64,000 bases of DNA from Chiua virens (Eukaryota; Basidiomycota; Agaricomycetes; Boletales; Boletaceae): positions 186,001 to 250,000 of the forward strand of contig JAHNUO010000019.1 of assembly GCA_019787685.1 (NCBI GenBank), given 5' to 3'. Under the pieces are notes generated by a model, which was given only the letters and a program-made list of their open reading frames with translations, did not search any database and was not told the origin of the DNA. Shown here piece by piece: positions 24,180 through 35,655 of the stretch. A program made the translations under genes and the position numbers. Numbering within the stretch: position 1 is the stretch's first letter; each line of letters opens with the position of its first letter.

Positions 24180-25720
24180 TTAAGATGAAGTAGCAGTACG
24201 TGGATTGGCTCAGTCTTGTAGTTTTTGCTGACATTGGAGTCCTTTCAAAATTGACTTGCTGTCGATGTGTTATCTTTCCCCAGGACATGGTAGCCTGCCA
24301 GCTCATTGCATCATCAGAGTCGACCCTCTTTCCAATGCCATAATTTTGGACCAGTTCACATTAGATGGTACCTGCTCTGAGTGGCCCGTCTTCAGACTCT
24401 TCACATTCACATGGATATTTTTGTATGAGCACTCCCGCTGTGTGCACCCGCGAATGGTCCCCCTTTCGGTGCTTATAAGAGGAAGTGCGGTGCAAGGCGA
24501 TAGCAAACTTCGAATGCGATTTGAACCATTTCTACGATCCGGGCACGATCGTACAGCGCCTGTACTGCAGGTATCAAGATGAAATTTGTTTTTAGCATAC
24601 CTTGTATTCCCAGGGTATGCAAACTTGCGACAAGACCCGACGGAAGCTCTGCGTTGTTACAATTATATATGCCTCCTGGGATTGTTGAGTGCATAGCATC
24701 AGCTTGAATATCCCACTGATCCTGTGCTTGAATCGTCGTATTTAAAGACAACACTGCGAGATGGTACTCACGAAGTCTCGATCTGTTAATTATCCCCTTT
24801 CACATTTCACCTTCCACCGTCGACGCCACTCATGTTGTTGCCGTTGGGTCCTGCCTCGTACCTTTCGAAATCACTGCTAGCTGCGTCAGTCATACTTTTG
24901 GTATGTACCACTGCTGCGCAAGGTGCCGGTGAGTGAAATATCATCGACTAGTAAAGCGTGCCAGATTTCTTAAGGGAAAGCGTAGCCATCGATCCACGGA
25001 GAGTTCGTGCTGCTGTTGATATCAGTGAAGAAGCTCGCCTCTCCAAACGGATCGATGCATCAGAAGACAAGCGATTTTCAGTAACCCACATCTCAGAACG
25101 TGAGTCGCGTTGGTTGGCTTAGCCAAAGACTCTTCATTGCCAGTGGTACGAGCTGAATTCGTAAAGGAGACACATTAGAAAGCAATGAGGTTTGGAGTTC
25201 AAGTGGGTTTAGGGCTGCGAAACTCTCTGAGAGTGAGTATCGTCGGTCAGTTTGGCTCAGGCTGGTAACTTACGGAGGCATATGTTCCAGGTGAGCCAGA
25301 GAACGAAGCTGGGGATTTCGAGAAGCGAACGAAACCAAATGAAGACATGTCGTGGTTCAAGGTCGCAAAGCTTTCTGAGCGTGAGTCTAATACAAAGATG
25401 GTGGTTATTTGATGTTCATAGAATCGGGTGCGCATCTTACAGGAGACTGACTGAGATCCAGATGATCTCAGGCCGTGATTCCATGCAGCCCACCTCTCTG
25501 CAGGTTGACAATTGTGGTTTTGCAAGTTGATATGGATGAGCGAGGATGACGAGTGAAAACGGAATGTTGTACTGGTCCGGGTTTTTATGATCACTTTTTC
25601 GCAAGCTATTTGTAACACACTTCCTGGATCTTGTTTATTTGTCTGTATTCTCAATACATGATGGCATCGCACCATTTGGTGTCCTCCATGTGCTTAGTTT
25701 TGATATTGACGCGCTGGCAG
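24180..25720 (+). repeat. Segmental duplication, copy 2 (exon-like modules better preserved)
   Basis: Second copy of the block at 18830-20460, about 5.3 kb away and directly after the STAND remnant. Plus-strand exon-like pieces are FEITASCVSHTFGMYHCC (about 24865-24940), RAAVDI...ARLSKRIDA...FSVTHISE (ending 25099), FRAAKLSE (near 25235), and EPENEAGDFEKRTKPNED ... WFKVAKLSE (about 25290-25380). Three of them end in a -SE sequence plus one base, directly before a GTGAGT donor, so they look like phase-1 modules joined by short introns. No initiator, stop or full exon chain could be set, so I annotate a repeat rather than a gene. Confidence 0.65.
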
Positions 25721-25887
25721 ATGATCATGATTCATTCCATAAAGGTTGATGGAGGGACGTACATATTACTGGAGATGATCGAACAGAGCCATCCTCGAGG
25801 GCTCACTGACGTTTAAACCGGAAAGGCCATCCACTGCCAGCGGGAAGGTAGGCAGAAGTGTATTGCAGGAGCCTTCAATAGACGTGA

Positions 25888-26130
25888 ATGATGAGATGGA
25901 TCAGGACGTTGAGTATGCGAGCGTTGGTCGAAGTGACGGTACTCCTGGACAACGTGGTAGATGCCAATCGGTACTTTGCACAAACGGTGGCATTGTGCAA
26001 GGAAGCGGGGGTACCACCTGAGTTGTTGGGTGTGTGCGATCCGATACTGTGTGTCGATGATGAGCGGTCTTCGGGCTGGAATAGGCGCATGTGGCCGTAT
26101 AATGATGACCTTGTCAACCGCTCCTTGTGA
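25888..26130 (+). pseudogene. Degraded fragment 3 of the unknown GLLG..DPM family
   Basis: An open frame of 80 codons reads VTVLLDNVVDANRYFAQTVA, then CKEAGVPPELLGVCDPIL and CVDDERSSGWNRR. It aligns with the relics at 17.0 and 17.55 kb and is the longest uninterrupted copy, giving the best view of the segment. It diverges after VDDE, where the others have KFPGRK. No intact host gene was found around it. Confidence 0.5.
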
Positions 26131-26139
26131 TGCTTATGG

Positions 26140-26770
26140 ATACAATGCGACATAGATGTCATTATGCGTTTAGTATGTTCGATGTCGTGTGAGCAGGGGT
26201 ACAAACCTCAGGCCTCAGGGATGCCATTATTTCCTCTCGACAACGGCGCAACGTGTCCTGACGCGCAGCTTTGTGCACCATTCACACACGGTGTTTTCTT
26301 GGTGGAGAAACAATGTGAACACGGTAGACAGTCAGTTCGACGAGATGGTTCACCTCTTGGTCCACGTTGAGGTAAACGTCCCAAGTGATTATAACCTAGG
26401 GTTGTTTTCCAAAGAATTTGTGTATCCTTGGACTTTGTGGACAATGCGAGAATCTTAGGCTGGCTAGAAAGTTTAGGGGTACCCCTAGACGTGTGGAGCT
26501 CCCAAAGTGTTTTGCGTTGTTCAAGTTCCGTGGCCTAAAAGAGGGAGGGGGTGAGGCAATCTCGGAAGTAAATCGAGACAAACCGTAGGATGCCCAGAGA
26601 GGTGGTGCTTGTATTCCAAGTTGCAAGATGTGTTGTAATGCCTAAATTGGATGCTCGTTTGAAGATTCCCAAAGCCTGGGGACCATTTCGGTTAGTCTCC
26701 CCCTCTTTAACCAGGTCATGTTCTCCCTTCGAACCCATCTCTTTTCTGGTCTGGTACCAGCTGCACAATA
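26140..26770. other. Intergenic region
   Basis: Short frames only. The right part is the 5' flank of the two-exon hypothetical gene and includes pyrimidine-rich tracts (about 26695-26745) of the kind found in fungal promoters. No specific element was identified. Confidence 0.4.
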
Positions 26771-27695
26771 ATGACCCACACGTCCTTCACGTTTCCCCCT
26801 CCCCTTCCTCCTAACTCCAACGCACTTTTGCTCGATGATATTCCAGGTACATCACCATATTCTTAATGGATTTACGCTAACCTATACATCCGAAGCCATT
26901 CCCTCTGGCCCTCAGCTCACCCGCACCACCACAACGGTATCCATCTCCGAGTCCGTCTGGCACAAACGCAAACCGACCCACCTTCCTCCCATCCTTAAAT
27001 TTGCTACTTCGGATCCCACCGCTGCACCCGAGTCTCCTAGAAGTCCCGTGTACCATCGTTCCCCGTCGTGTCGTAGTTGTGTGCTCTCAGATGCGCCCTC
27101 TGTCGTGTCCAGTGTCCCCTTGACCGGACTAGATGCACCCTCCACCTGCAACTCCAAGCGACGCAGCAAACTCGAGCGTCTCCGTCGCAAACTCGGTGAA
27201 AAACTCCCCGTTATTGCTGTCTTCACCACCACATTCCCAACCGCCGTCCCACTGCCAGGCTCCTCCCCCTTACTACCGCCCACTCCCAAGACGTCTAAAT
27301 CACGCACACGCTCGGTGCATCACCTGCCCGACGACGCCCGCTCGCTCACCTTCTCGCTCAGCTCAGATGAGAGCGTGCACACGGTCACCTTTACCACTGC
27401 CCATGTCCGTCCGCCCAAGACGCGAGCAAAGAATGTCTATCACACCGGTGCGCTCCCGCCTGTCCCACCCATACCTGCACACCTCGTGTCTGGGTCCAAG
27501 TCGCGTTCGACGTCACAGCATGGTGATGACCACGACGGCGCAGGACTGATCCGACCCCGTCAAAAAATGGGAGCCGGATCCAAGATTGGCGGTTCGGACT
27601 TCAAGGCGGCCAGAAGAGCGAAGCGGGATGGAAGATCTCTCAACGACGTGATGGCGACTCCGGGAGAGATGGTGGAGATGGTGGGGTTCTTGTGA
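26771..27695 (+). CDS. Hypothetical basic Ser/Pro-rich protein, two exons
   Basis: I do not recognise a family. The ATG at 26771 opens MTHTSFTFPPPLPPNSNALL. Exon 1 ends at 26846 and a 49-nt intron (26847-26895, GTACAT...CTAACC...GAAG) joins it in phase to 26896-27695, giving 291 codons. The protein is rich in Ser, Thr, Pro and Arg, with a PPILKF motif early, a basic patch (SKRRSKLERLRRKLGEKLP), then GALPPVPPIPAHL. It ends with a more ordered segment, DFKAARRAKRDGRSLNDVMA followed by TPGEMVEMVGFL. The conserved-looking C-terminus suggests a short interaction motif on an otherwise disordered protein. Translation of the exon-2 frame alone from 26835 would include intron sequence; the upstream ATG with splicing is preferred because frame and branch site (CTAAC) agree. 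Confidence 0.7.
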
Positions 27696-27699
27696 TTTT

Positions 27700-28129
27700 T
27701 GTCTGCAAATGGATGGGTTGTATGCTGGGCTGGCCCCACTATGCGTACGTTACGATGTCTCAAGCACATGTCTATTGGTGACCTCTTGTATGATGCCACG
27801 ACTGCTATGGAGGGAGTCACTTATGCCGCATGGACTACACCACTCGTTCTATGTACGTTCTGCGTTTATACTGAGACTACTTTCTATAAAAACCAAGCGA
27901 TATGGGTGTGCGTCACGGTTCTCGCCACCATTTGTATTCCAGTTAATGTTCTTTTCTGTGATAGCGAGCCTGTTCTTTTGGCGAGGAGTGTCCGTCTTCA
28001 TGCTGTGCGTGATTTCCACTACTTCAGGTTTGATCAAGTACTGCGTAACACAAGCGCTTGATTTGAAAAGTGCACGCATCGATCGCTCAGCTGGACCTCA
28101 GGTCTTTTTCCGAACCAGGCTCAGAGGCT
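27700..28129. other. Intergenic region between two plus-strand genes
   Basis: Contains the 3' flank of the hypothetical gene. A 145-codon frame (27709-28146) has no recognisable motif and runs into a repeated sequence, so it is not called as a gene. Confidence 0.45.
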
Positions 28130-28231
28130 CAGCGCTCATTCACTGAATATAATTAAGGCCCAACACGATGTTGCTGTGTAGCCTGGCATTGCAATCATCA
28201 CCGCCTCATAAACTCGAGCTCCGAGTCCAAC
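28130..28231 (+). repeat. 102-bp dispersed repeat, copy 1
   Basis: Begins CAGCGCTCATTCACTG and ends CCGAGTCCAAC. It is identical to 34587-34688 except for three substitutions. It lies about 75 bp upstream of the proposed start codon of the intact TPR-CHAT gene, so it probably sits in that gene's promoter or 5' leader. Confidence 0.9.
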
Positions 28232-28304
28232 CTGTCACCCTTACCAGGCTCCTGGGCCCCATCAGCTTTCCACCCCTTCTTTCCACCCCTTCTTCCTGCG
28301 ACTC

Positions 28305-31300
28305 ATGGGTCAAGACTACTCACGTGGCCTTACCTCTCACTTTGCTTCCCCATTGCAACTATTGCATCGTAGGAGTGTGCGTGCCAATGGGAGGTCGGAT
28401 GCGTTGGTCTCACCGGATGAGTCAACAGTTGCGGATGACGCACGGTGTCCCTTGATCACTCGTGAGTTCCGTCCCACTAACCCAAGGTCTGGCGGATCGG
28501 TCGGTCGCTGACGGACGTGTCTGAGATAGACATTCGTGTCACATATACTTCTACCAAGTTGAAACGAGTCCCTGTTGAGTTTTATATTACCGTAAAAAGT
28601 GCAAACGGGACACACCACACTTCGAACAAGTCCGCTGTGGCAGGCAGGGACGTTGTCGAATGGGATGACGAGATTTTGTTGTGAGTCATCTTTCTCATCG
28701 TCTTGCTTACCGTTCATCCAACGATGTCCAAGGCCTCCTGAGCATTCATCAAAAATATCTTTCGCCGTATTTGTATCATTCGAGTTGGAATCAACGCTAG
28801 GATGTGGAGAGGCTGTCCGTGAAATCGATGTTACAGTTGGCGAGTTGCTCGGTCGCAGTAGCGATTCCGAATGTAAGTGACACCGTTTTCTTTTGCTTCA
28901 CATATCTAGACTTCGTTTCCTAGTTATCAAGATCTACGACCAAGACGACGGGAATGTTGAAATCAAGATTCGAGGTTCGAGTGGATGCGTGGCTGTCTCA
29001 GATGTGAGTTCTCCATGATGACTGAGGACTTCATGTTTACTTCTTTTGTCCGGTCAGCCTTCTGCGTCAGAGGCGACGAGCCGGATCAAAGAATCCACGG
29101 ATATGAGTCGTCATGCGCTCGCTCGTTGTCGCAAACTCCTGGAATATTCTGGTGTTCTTGCCCGCGCTGCGTTAGTTGTGGTGTCTGGCCTGATCGATCA
29201 CGAGAGGGCGATTTCCATGCTGGAGGTTTTAGTGCGTGACATCTCAGATGATCACCATTACAAGCCCTTGTGGCTCACCACCCTCGCATCATTATTATGG
29301 GAGCGTTATGAGCGCCTCGGAGACGTTGTGGACCTGGACAGGTGTATTTCTCTGGAAGAGCATGCGTTACGACTCACGCCGGATGATCATCCAGACAGGC
29401 TTGAAGATCTAGGCGAGCTCGAGATATCGTTGTCACGTCGCTATAAGCACTTTGGGGATACCATGGACCTAGAGAAGTTGATATCACTCCAGGAGGAGAG
29501 ATTGCGACTCGCGCCGGATGGTCATCCAGATAGACCTTCAATGCTGGACAGCCTCGCGCAGTCACTTTCAAGTCGCTACAAGTGCGTTAGGGATATCGTG
29601 GACCTGGAAAAGTCTATCTCTTTGGAAGAGGATGCATTACGACTCACACCGGATGATGATCCAGACAAACATTCAATGCTAGCCAACCTCGCACTGTCAT
29701 TGAAGCGTCGCTATGAGCGCTTTAGGAATATTGTAGACCTGGAAAAGTCGTTGTCTTTGGGAGAGGAAGCATTGCGGCTTATGTCGGACGAACATCCTCA
29801 CAGACCTTCGACGCTAACCAACCTCGCGTTGTCATTTTTGGATCGCTATGAGCGCTGTGGGGATATCGTGGACCTAGAAAAGTCTATCTCTTTTGAAGAG
29901 AATGCATTGCGACTCATGCCGGATGATCATCCAGACAAACCTTCAATGCTAGCCAACCTCGCACTGCCCTTTCAGTGTCGCTATAAGCGGTCTGGGGACA
30001 TCGCAGATCTGGCAAAGTCTGTGTCTTTAAAAGAGGATGCATTGCAGCTTATGCCAGATGATCATCCAGACAAGCCTTCGATGCTAGACAGCCTCGCGAC
30101 GACACTGTCGAGTCGCTATAAATGCTTCGGGGACATTGCGGATCTGGAAAAAGCTATGTCTTTGGACCAGGACGCATTGCGACTCACACCGGACGATCAT
30201 CCAGGCAAACGTTCAATACTAGCCAACCTTGCACTGTCATCGAGGCACCGTTATGAGCGCTCTAGGAATATCGTGGATCTGGAAAGGTCATTGTCTTTGG
30301 GAGGGGATGCATTGCGACTCATGTCGGACGAACATCCTCACAGACCTTCGACACTAAGCAACCTCGCGGTGTCACTCTTGAGTCGCTATGAGCGCATCGG
30401 GGACATTATGGATCTTGAAAGATCTATATCACTGAAAGAAGATGCATTGCGACTCACGCCAGATCATGATCCAGACAAACCTTCAAGATTAAGCAGTCTC
30501 GCGTCGTCATTGCAATGTCGCTATGGGCGCTTCGGGAAAATCGTGGATCTGGAAAAGTCTGTGTCTTTGATGGAGGACGCATTGCAACTCACACCGGATG
30601 ATCATCCAGAAAAACGTCCAATACTAGGCAACCTCGCACTCTCTTTATTCCATCGTCATGACCGTACTGGGGATAGAATGGATCTGGAAAAGTCTATATC
30701 TTTGCAACAAGACGCACTACAACTTACGCCTAACGACCATCCAGACAAACCTACAAGCCTAGCCAACCTCGTAGTGTCATTTAAGCGTCGCTATGAACGC
30801 TTTGGTGACATCGCGGACCTGGAAAGGTCGTTGTCTTTGGGAGAGGATGCATTGGGACTCATCTCGGATGAACATCCACACAAACCTTCGACGCTAAACA
30901 ACATCGCTGTGTCATTTTCGGATCGCTATGAGCGCTTTGGGGACGTAGTAGATCTTGAAAAGTCTATCTTTTTGCGGAAGGATGCATTGCGACTCACGCC
31001 AGACGGTCATCCAGACAAACCTTTATGGCTAGTCAGCCTTGCACAGTCCTTGTCGCATCGCTATAAGCGCTTTGAGGACATCGTAGACTTGGAAAATTCG
31101 TTGTCTTTGGGCAAGGATGCATTGCAACTCACGCCAGACGATCATCCAGGTAAATCCACAATGTTAAACAACCTCTCGGTGCTATTGGAAAGTCGCTATC
31201 AGCGCTTTAGGAACGTCGTTGACCTGCAAAAATCAATCACACTGCGGGAAGATGCATTGCGACTCACGCCGGATGATCATCCAGACAAGCCTTCACTGCT

Positions 31301-33425
31301 AACCAACCTCGCACAGTCATTAATGTCTCGCTGTAAGTGCTCCGGGGACATTCTAGATCTGGAAAAGTCTATATCTTTGAGTGAAGATGCATTGCGACTC
31401 ACGTCGGATGATCATCCAAACAAGCCTTTAAGGCTAGCCAACCTCGCACGGTCATTATTGTCTCGCTATCAGTACTCTTTGGACGTTGCAGATCTAGAAA
31501 AGTCTATAGATGCCGATACATTACGACTTCCTCCTGATGACCATCCACACAAGCTTGAGTTCTTGAACGTCAGGGTTCAGTCACTTCTACAGAAATTTCA
31601 ACATTTTGCGGACGCATCGACTTCTGACGTTCACCAAGCCATCTCCCTCTCCTCTCGCGCGACTCATTCCTACACAGGCAAGCCTTCCGTACGCTTCGAA
31701 TCATCCCAAGTTTGGATCCGGGGCCTTCGACTCCTCCAGAAGGGAACCCAGTCTCTCTTCGATGCATACACTATTTCCGTTTACCTTCTTCCGCAGTTGG
31801 CGTGGATCGGATCGTCATTTCAAGATCGTTACCACAAACTTCTTGAAGCTGGAGGCGTAGTGTCTGATGCAGCCGCTGTTGCTCTTAGCCTTCGTAGGCC
31901 TGAGCTCGCAATTGAATGGCTAGATCAAGGTCGTTCCATTGTCTGGAGTCAGGTCTCGCAACTCCGCACTCCTGTCGACGACCTCCGTTCTGCACACCCA
32001 GCACTTGCTGCAAAATTTGAGCACGTATCGCATGAACTTGAACACGCTGGAGTTCGGCACGAAGAAGAAATTCATGGTTTGACCACCTCCGAGTCCTCGT
32101 ATATGACGGGGTTATTGAAACCGCAGGCCCGCCAGTATCATAGACTCTCCTTCCGGCGCGACGACCTTCTTGCGGAAATACGCGCACTACCCGGCTTCGA
32201 ACGGTTCCTCCTCCCGAAGAAAATCGATCAGCTCTCTTCTCTGGTACATTTGGGTCATGTTGTTTTTCTCAATGCCTGCAAGCCTGAGCGGAGGTGCGAT
32301 GCGTTGGTTATCACAGCAACCTCAAATAAAGTCCTTCATGTCCCGCTTTCGCTCAGCAGCTACACCGAAATCGTAACTATGCGGCGTCAGCTGAGTGGGT
32401 TGTTACGATATCATGGCCGCGTTATCGCACGTAACAAGATTGACGACGAGGACCGTGTGGGAGGCGCAGCAAGACCTGCACGTTTGCACCCTAATGAAAT
32501 TTTCATAACTATTTTATCCAAGCTGTGGAATACAGTCATCAGCCCTATTCTTGACGTCCTCGGCCTATCGGTATGTGACCCGAGTTTAACACACTTTCGT
32601 GTTGATTGATAAGACAGCCCTCACTGGCAGACACCGCCTGCTGAACTACCTCGTATTTTCTGGTGCCCGACGGGGCCGTTTACGTTGCTCCCTATTCACG
32701 CTGCAGGTCTGTACGACGCAACCAACCCGGGGCCCAAACTTTCAAACTCTGTTATTTCTTCTTACATCCCCACGATGAGCACGCTTCAAGATCCACCCCA
32801 GCAAGATTTGCAGACGAGTTCGAGTACGATTCGCATGCTCGCCGTTCCCCAGCCAAACACGGACGGAGACCTCCCGCTAAACGGCGTGAAGGTGGAAATG
32901 GGATTTATGAGAGAGCTGACGTCTTCATCTCCCTTCATGAACTTCCAAGAAGCAGACGGGACGGTCGAGGATGTTTTAGCGAAGATGAAGGTGTCAGACT
33001 GGGTGCACTTTTGCTGTCATGGCACGCAAGACCACACCAACCCCCTCGACAGTGGTCTCCTACTCGCTGATCGCACGCGCCTCAAGCTTTCTGATGTCGT
33101 GCAACTAGCACGCCCTCGAGGGGGCCTTGCATTCCTCTCCGCATGCCAGACTGCGATGGGAGATGAGAAGCTGTCTGATGAAGCGATCCATCTTGCAGCG
33201 GGAATGCTTCTGGCGGGGTACAGTGGGGTCATCGCAACAATGTGGTCGATCATGGATAGGGATGCGCCGATGGTTACAAAAGATGTTTACACGAGCCTTT
33301 TTGGGGAAGGCAGAGTCCCAGACAGTAGGCGAGCTGCAGAGGCCTTGCATCACGCGATCGACAAACTTCGTAACTCTGGTGCACCGTTTTTATCTTGGGT
33401 ACCTTTTGTTCACTACGGTTCATGA
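28305..33425 (+). CDS. C2-like / TPR-repeat / CHAT-domain (caspase-like) protein
   Basis: Six exons fit in phase: 28305-28461, 28530-28680, 28733-28872, 28924-29003, 29058-32570, 32631-33425, giving 1611 codons. Exons 2-4 encode a C2-like beta region (VPVEFYITVKSANG, VVEWDDEIL, REIDVTVGELL). Exon 5 carries 17 TPR-like units of 45 residues (consensus VDLEKSISLxEDALRLTPDD then HPDKPSMLxNLAxSL..RYERFGDI), about residues 265-1007. A linker with WLDQGRSIVWSQ and RALPGFERFLLP leads into the CHAT domain in exon 6. This has FWCPTGPFTLLPIHAAGLY, the catalytic His in HFCCHGT (residue 1477) and the catalytic Cys in LSACQT (residue 1519), ending WVPFVHYGS. CHAT proteins are clan CD, caspase/separase-like proteases usually switched by TPR or NTPase partners. 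No break was found, so it is probably functional. The start Met is inferred by alignment of exon 1 to the paralogue and could lie further upstream. Confidence 0.88.
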
Positions 33426-33429
33426 AGGC

Positions 33430-34548
33430 ATTCCGGGTATGCTAGACACTATTATGTTAGATCGTTGACGTTCTAAGCGAATCTGTTTTTTTTTTGCCAC
33501 TGTTTCCTCAACTACCTGCACAAGTGACTCGCTATCATGTTCTTTCCCGATCCTACTTCCATCCGATTCGATAGAGTGACTTGCCGAGTGACGTCTTCAT
33601 GGTCATAATTATCAAAGCAAGGCTTCTTTGAGCTGACGCAATGGCTTATTGGGACCGAACGAAATGGCCGGATGCGGGAGTGGAGAGCCAGGGATCAGGC
33701 TGTAACATCGTCAGAAATGATCTGCCATGTTATTTACTCTCCTCATCTGAATAGATACATCAGTCTGCCTCAGCAACCTATGGATTGACTAGGGAGTGAA
33801 ATCCACAGCGACATTCAAATACAAATGTCTATGGCAGAGTCAGTGGAACATAGTAGACGATCGAATTGAGTTGTGCCGTCCATCTTCTGGTTTCCTTTCT
33901 ACCACGAGCGAGGAGTTGGTGGGCTCGGCCACACTGTAATTCTTCCTCGACTTTCGGTTGCAAGTCCAATATTTATAGAACTGTTTCAATCCATGTCGAT
34001 CAAGTTGGACAGCCATAGTAAATATGTGTGATTAAGACCTGCCTTGAGAGAGCACAATACCTTTTGAGTGCCTCATTCTTCTGGCCCTTGTTGGCTCCTT
34101 TAGTGGCCAGATGCGAAATGAAGCACATATCTTAGCAATTGTGAAGGTGTTCTCTCAGATCCTCCTTGTTTTTAGCGCTCGCCTGAGACAATATTCATTC
34201 TGAGATTCTGACACGGAGTGCGAAAAGCCAAAACATGCTGTAAAAGGACAGATGAGAGCTTCGCGGGAATTTATCGGGACCAAGTCCTCACATACTAACC
34301 TGGATCGTCTCGATCATAACGTCTAGCGCCCCTGCCACATTCTCTCAGCACCTAGCAGGTGTACTTGGTATCTGGATATCGCAAGATAATCTCACCTGGC
34401 GCTGTCCCTTCTCTAATGCTGATGCGTCATCCTGAGATTCACATAGCATTATGTCATGATTGACTCACCTGGTGGGAGGACGGTGAGATGGAAAGGAAAG
34501 GAAAGACATGCTAAGGTCTCTGAGTTCTCATTGGGCGAGGGATTTGAA
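33430..34548. other. Intergenic region between the CHAT gene and its paralogue, left part
   Basis: No open frame of note and no recognised domain. A T10 run at 33486-33495 follows the stop codon closely and may lie in the 3' untranslated region. Confidence 0.5.
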
Positions 34549-34731
34549 AGAGAGAATCAAAGCAAAAACGAAATTAGAACAGCTGCCAGCGCTCATTCAC
34601 TGAATATAATTAAGGCCCAACACGATGTTGCTGTGTGGCCTGGCATTGCAATCATCACCGCCTCATGAACTCGAACTCCGAGTCCAACTTGGCAGAGAGA
34701 ATCAAAGCGAAAACGAAATTAGAACAGCTGC
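34549..34731 (+). repeat. 102-bp repeat copy 2 bracketed by 38-bp direct repeats
   Basis: The 38-bp sequence AGAGAGAATCAAAGC...GAACAGCTGC occurs at 34549-34586 and again at 34694-34731 with one difference (A to G). Between them lie the 102-bp repeat (34587-34688, 99 of 102 identical to 28130-28231) and five further bases (TTGGC). The layout looks like an insertion with a long target-site duplication or the product of a template-switch event. No inverted termini were seen. Confidence 0.88.
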
Positions 34732-35650
34732 GTCCTGTTCTGACGGAAAATCAAACTTATTGCATGAAAAATCCCAGAGAAACTCTTAACCCTGGTAGGA
34801 TCACATCAGAATGATTTGGGAAGGGGGAGAACTGAAAACACACATACCCTTGGCAGAGGATAGTGAAATGACTGCCGTAGCCCATCAATTGAAACTTTGA
34901 AAGAAGACGCCCTGAAGGTGCTAGAGGACACGCATAATTGAACGGTGGGTCAACGAATTCTCAGTCAAGCCATTCGAAACAGGGCAGGAACGAACCGCCT
35001 GCTTGTTGGCGAGTGGAATCGTGAGAACACTGGCAGGCTTCAGATTGTCGTCATAATCCTGTCCCATTCATAGATCTTTCACTACCCTAGAGTTGGTCGG
35101 ATCGACGTCCGTGTACCGTATGGGACGCAATACCCAACTGTGCTGATCCTTCGCCCACGCCGTTGATTACAAGAAAAAGTGTGACGTCAGCATCCTTTCT
35201 TCCACGACAAGAGGAGCTTGAAAGGAGGGGATGAGTGAGGTAAAAGGATGGCAATATTATGACGACTCGAAGGATCCCTTGGCCCGGGGGTCAATCGATC
35301 ATGATAAGTCCACTGAGCTCAGTCTCCAGAGTATGACATAGTGGACCTGGAGCAAATTTGATAAACTCCCCTTCAAGCAGCAACCGCCCTGCCAGTGTGG
35401 GAAAAGTGTCACTGACGGTCGTTCAAGCAAATGTTAAGTATTTACTGAATGTCTCAAAACCTCAAAGCAGTGCAACAGTAATAGCGTGAGTTCTGGTGAA
35501 TGTACTATGAATTATACTAATCCGCTGTTACTAGGCATGCTACTTGTTACGTAGTAGTAATGTTACAGTCCCTTGCTAGTGTGTCCTCAGGCGCTGGAAC
35601 AAGTCCGAGTCCGACCACGGTGTTGAAATGATGCTTCGCGAAGTGATGCT
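34732..35650. other. Intergenic region, right part
   Basis: No supported gene. This is the upstream flank of the broken CHAT paralogue. Confidence 0.5.
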
Positions 35651-35655
35651 GTTAC

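Noticed and set aside
26912..27307. 131-codon minus-strand frame over the two-exon hypothetical gene
   Set aside because: It lies fully inside the plus-strand gene, whose splice phase and start agree; the reverse frame has no motif of its own.
28130..28231. Considered as a tRNA or small structured RNA because of its near-perfect conservation
   Set aside because: No A-box/B-box pair, anticodon stem or obvious long hairpin was recognised by eye; it is kept only as a repeat.
29046..32609. Regular 135-bp repetition considered as a satellite or CRISPR-like array
   Set aside because: The repeats stay in one long open frame with conserved TPR-like residues and continue into a CHAT domain, so this is a coding repeat.
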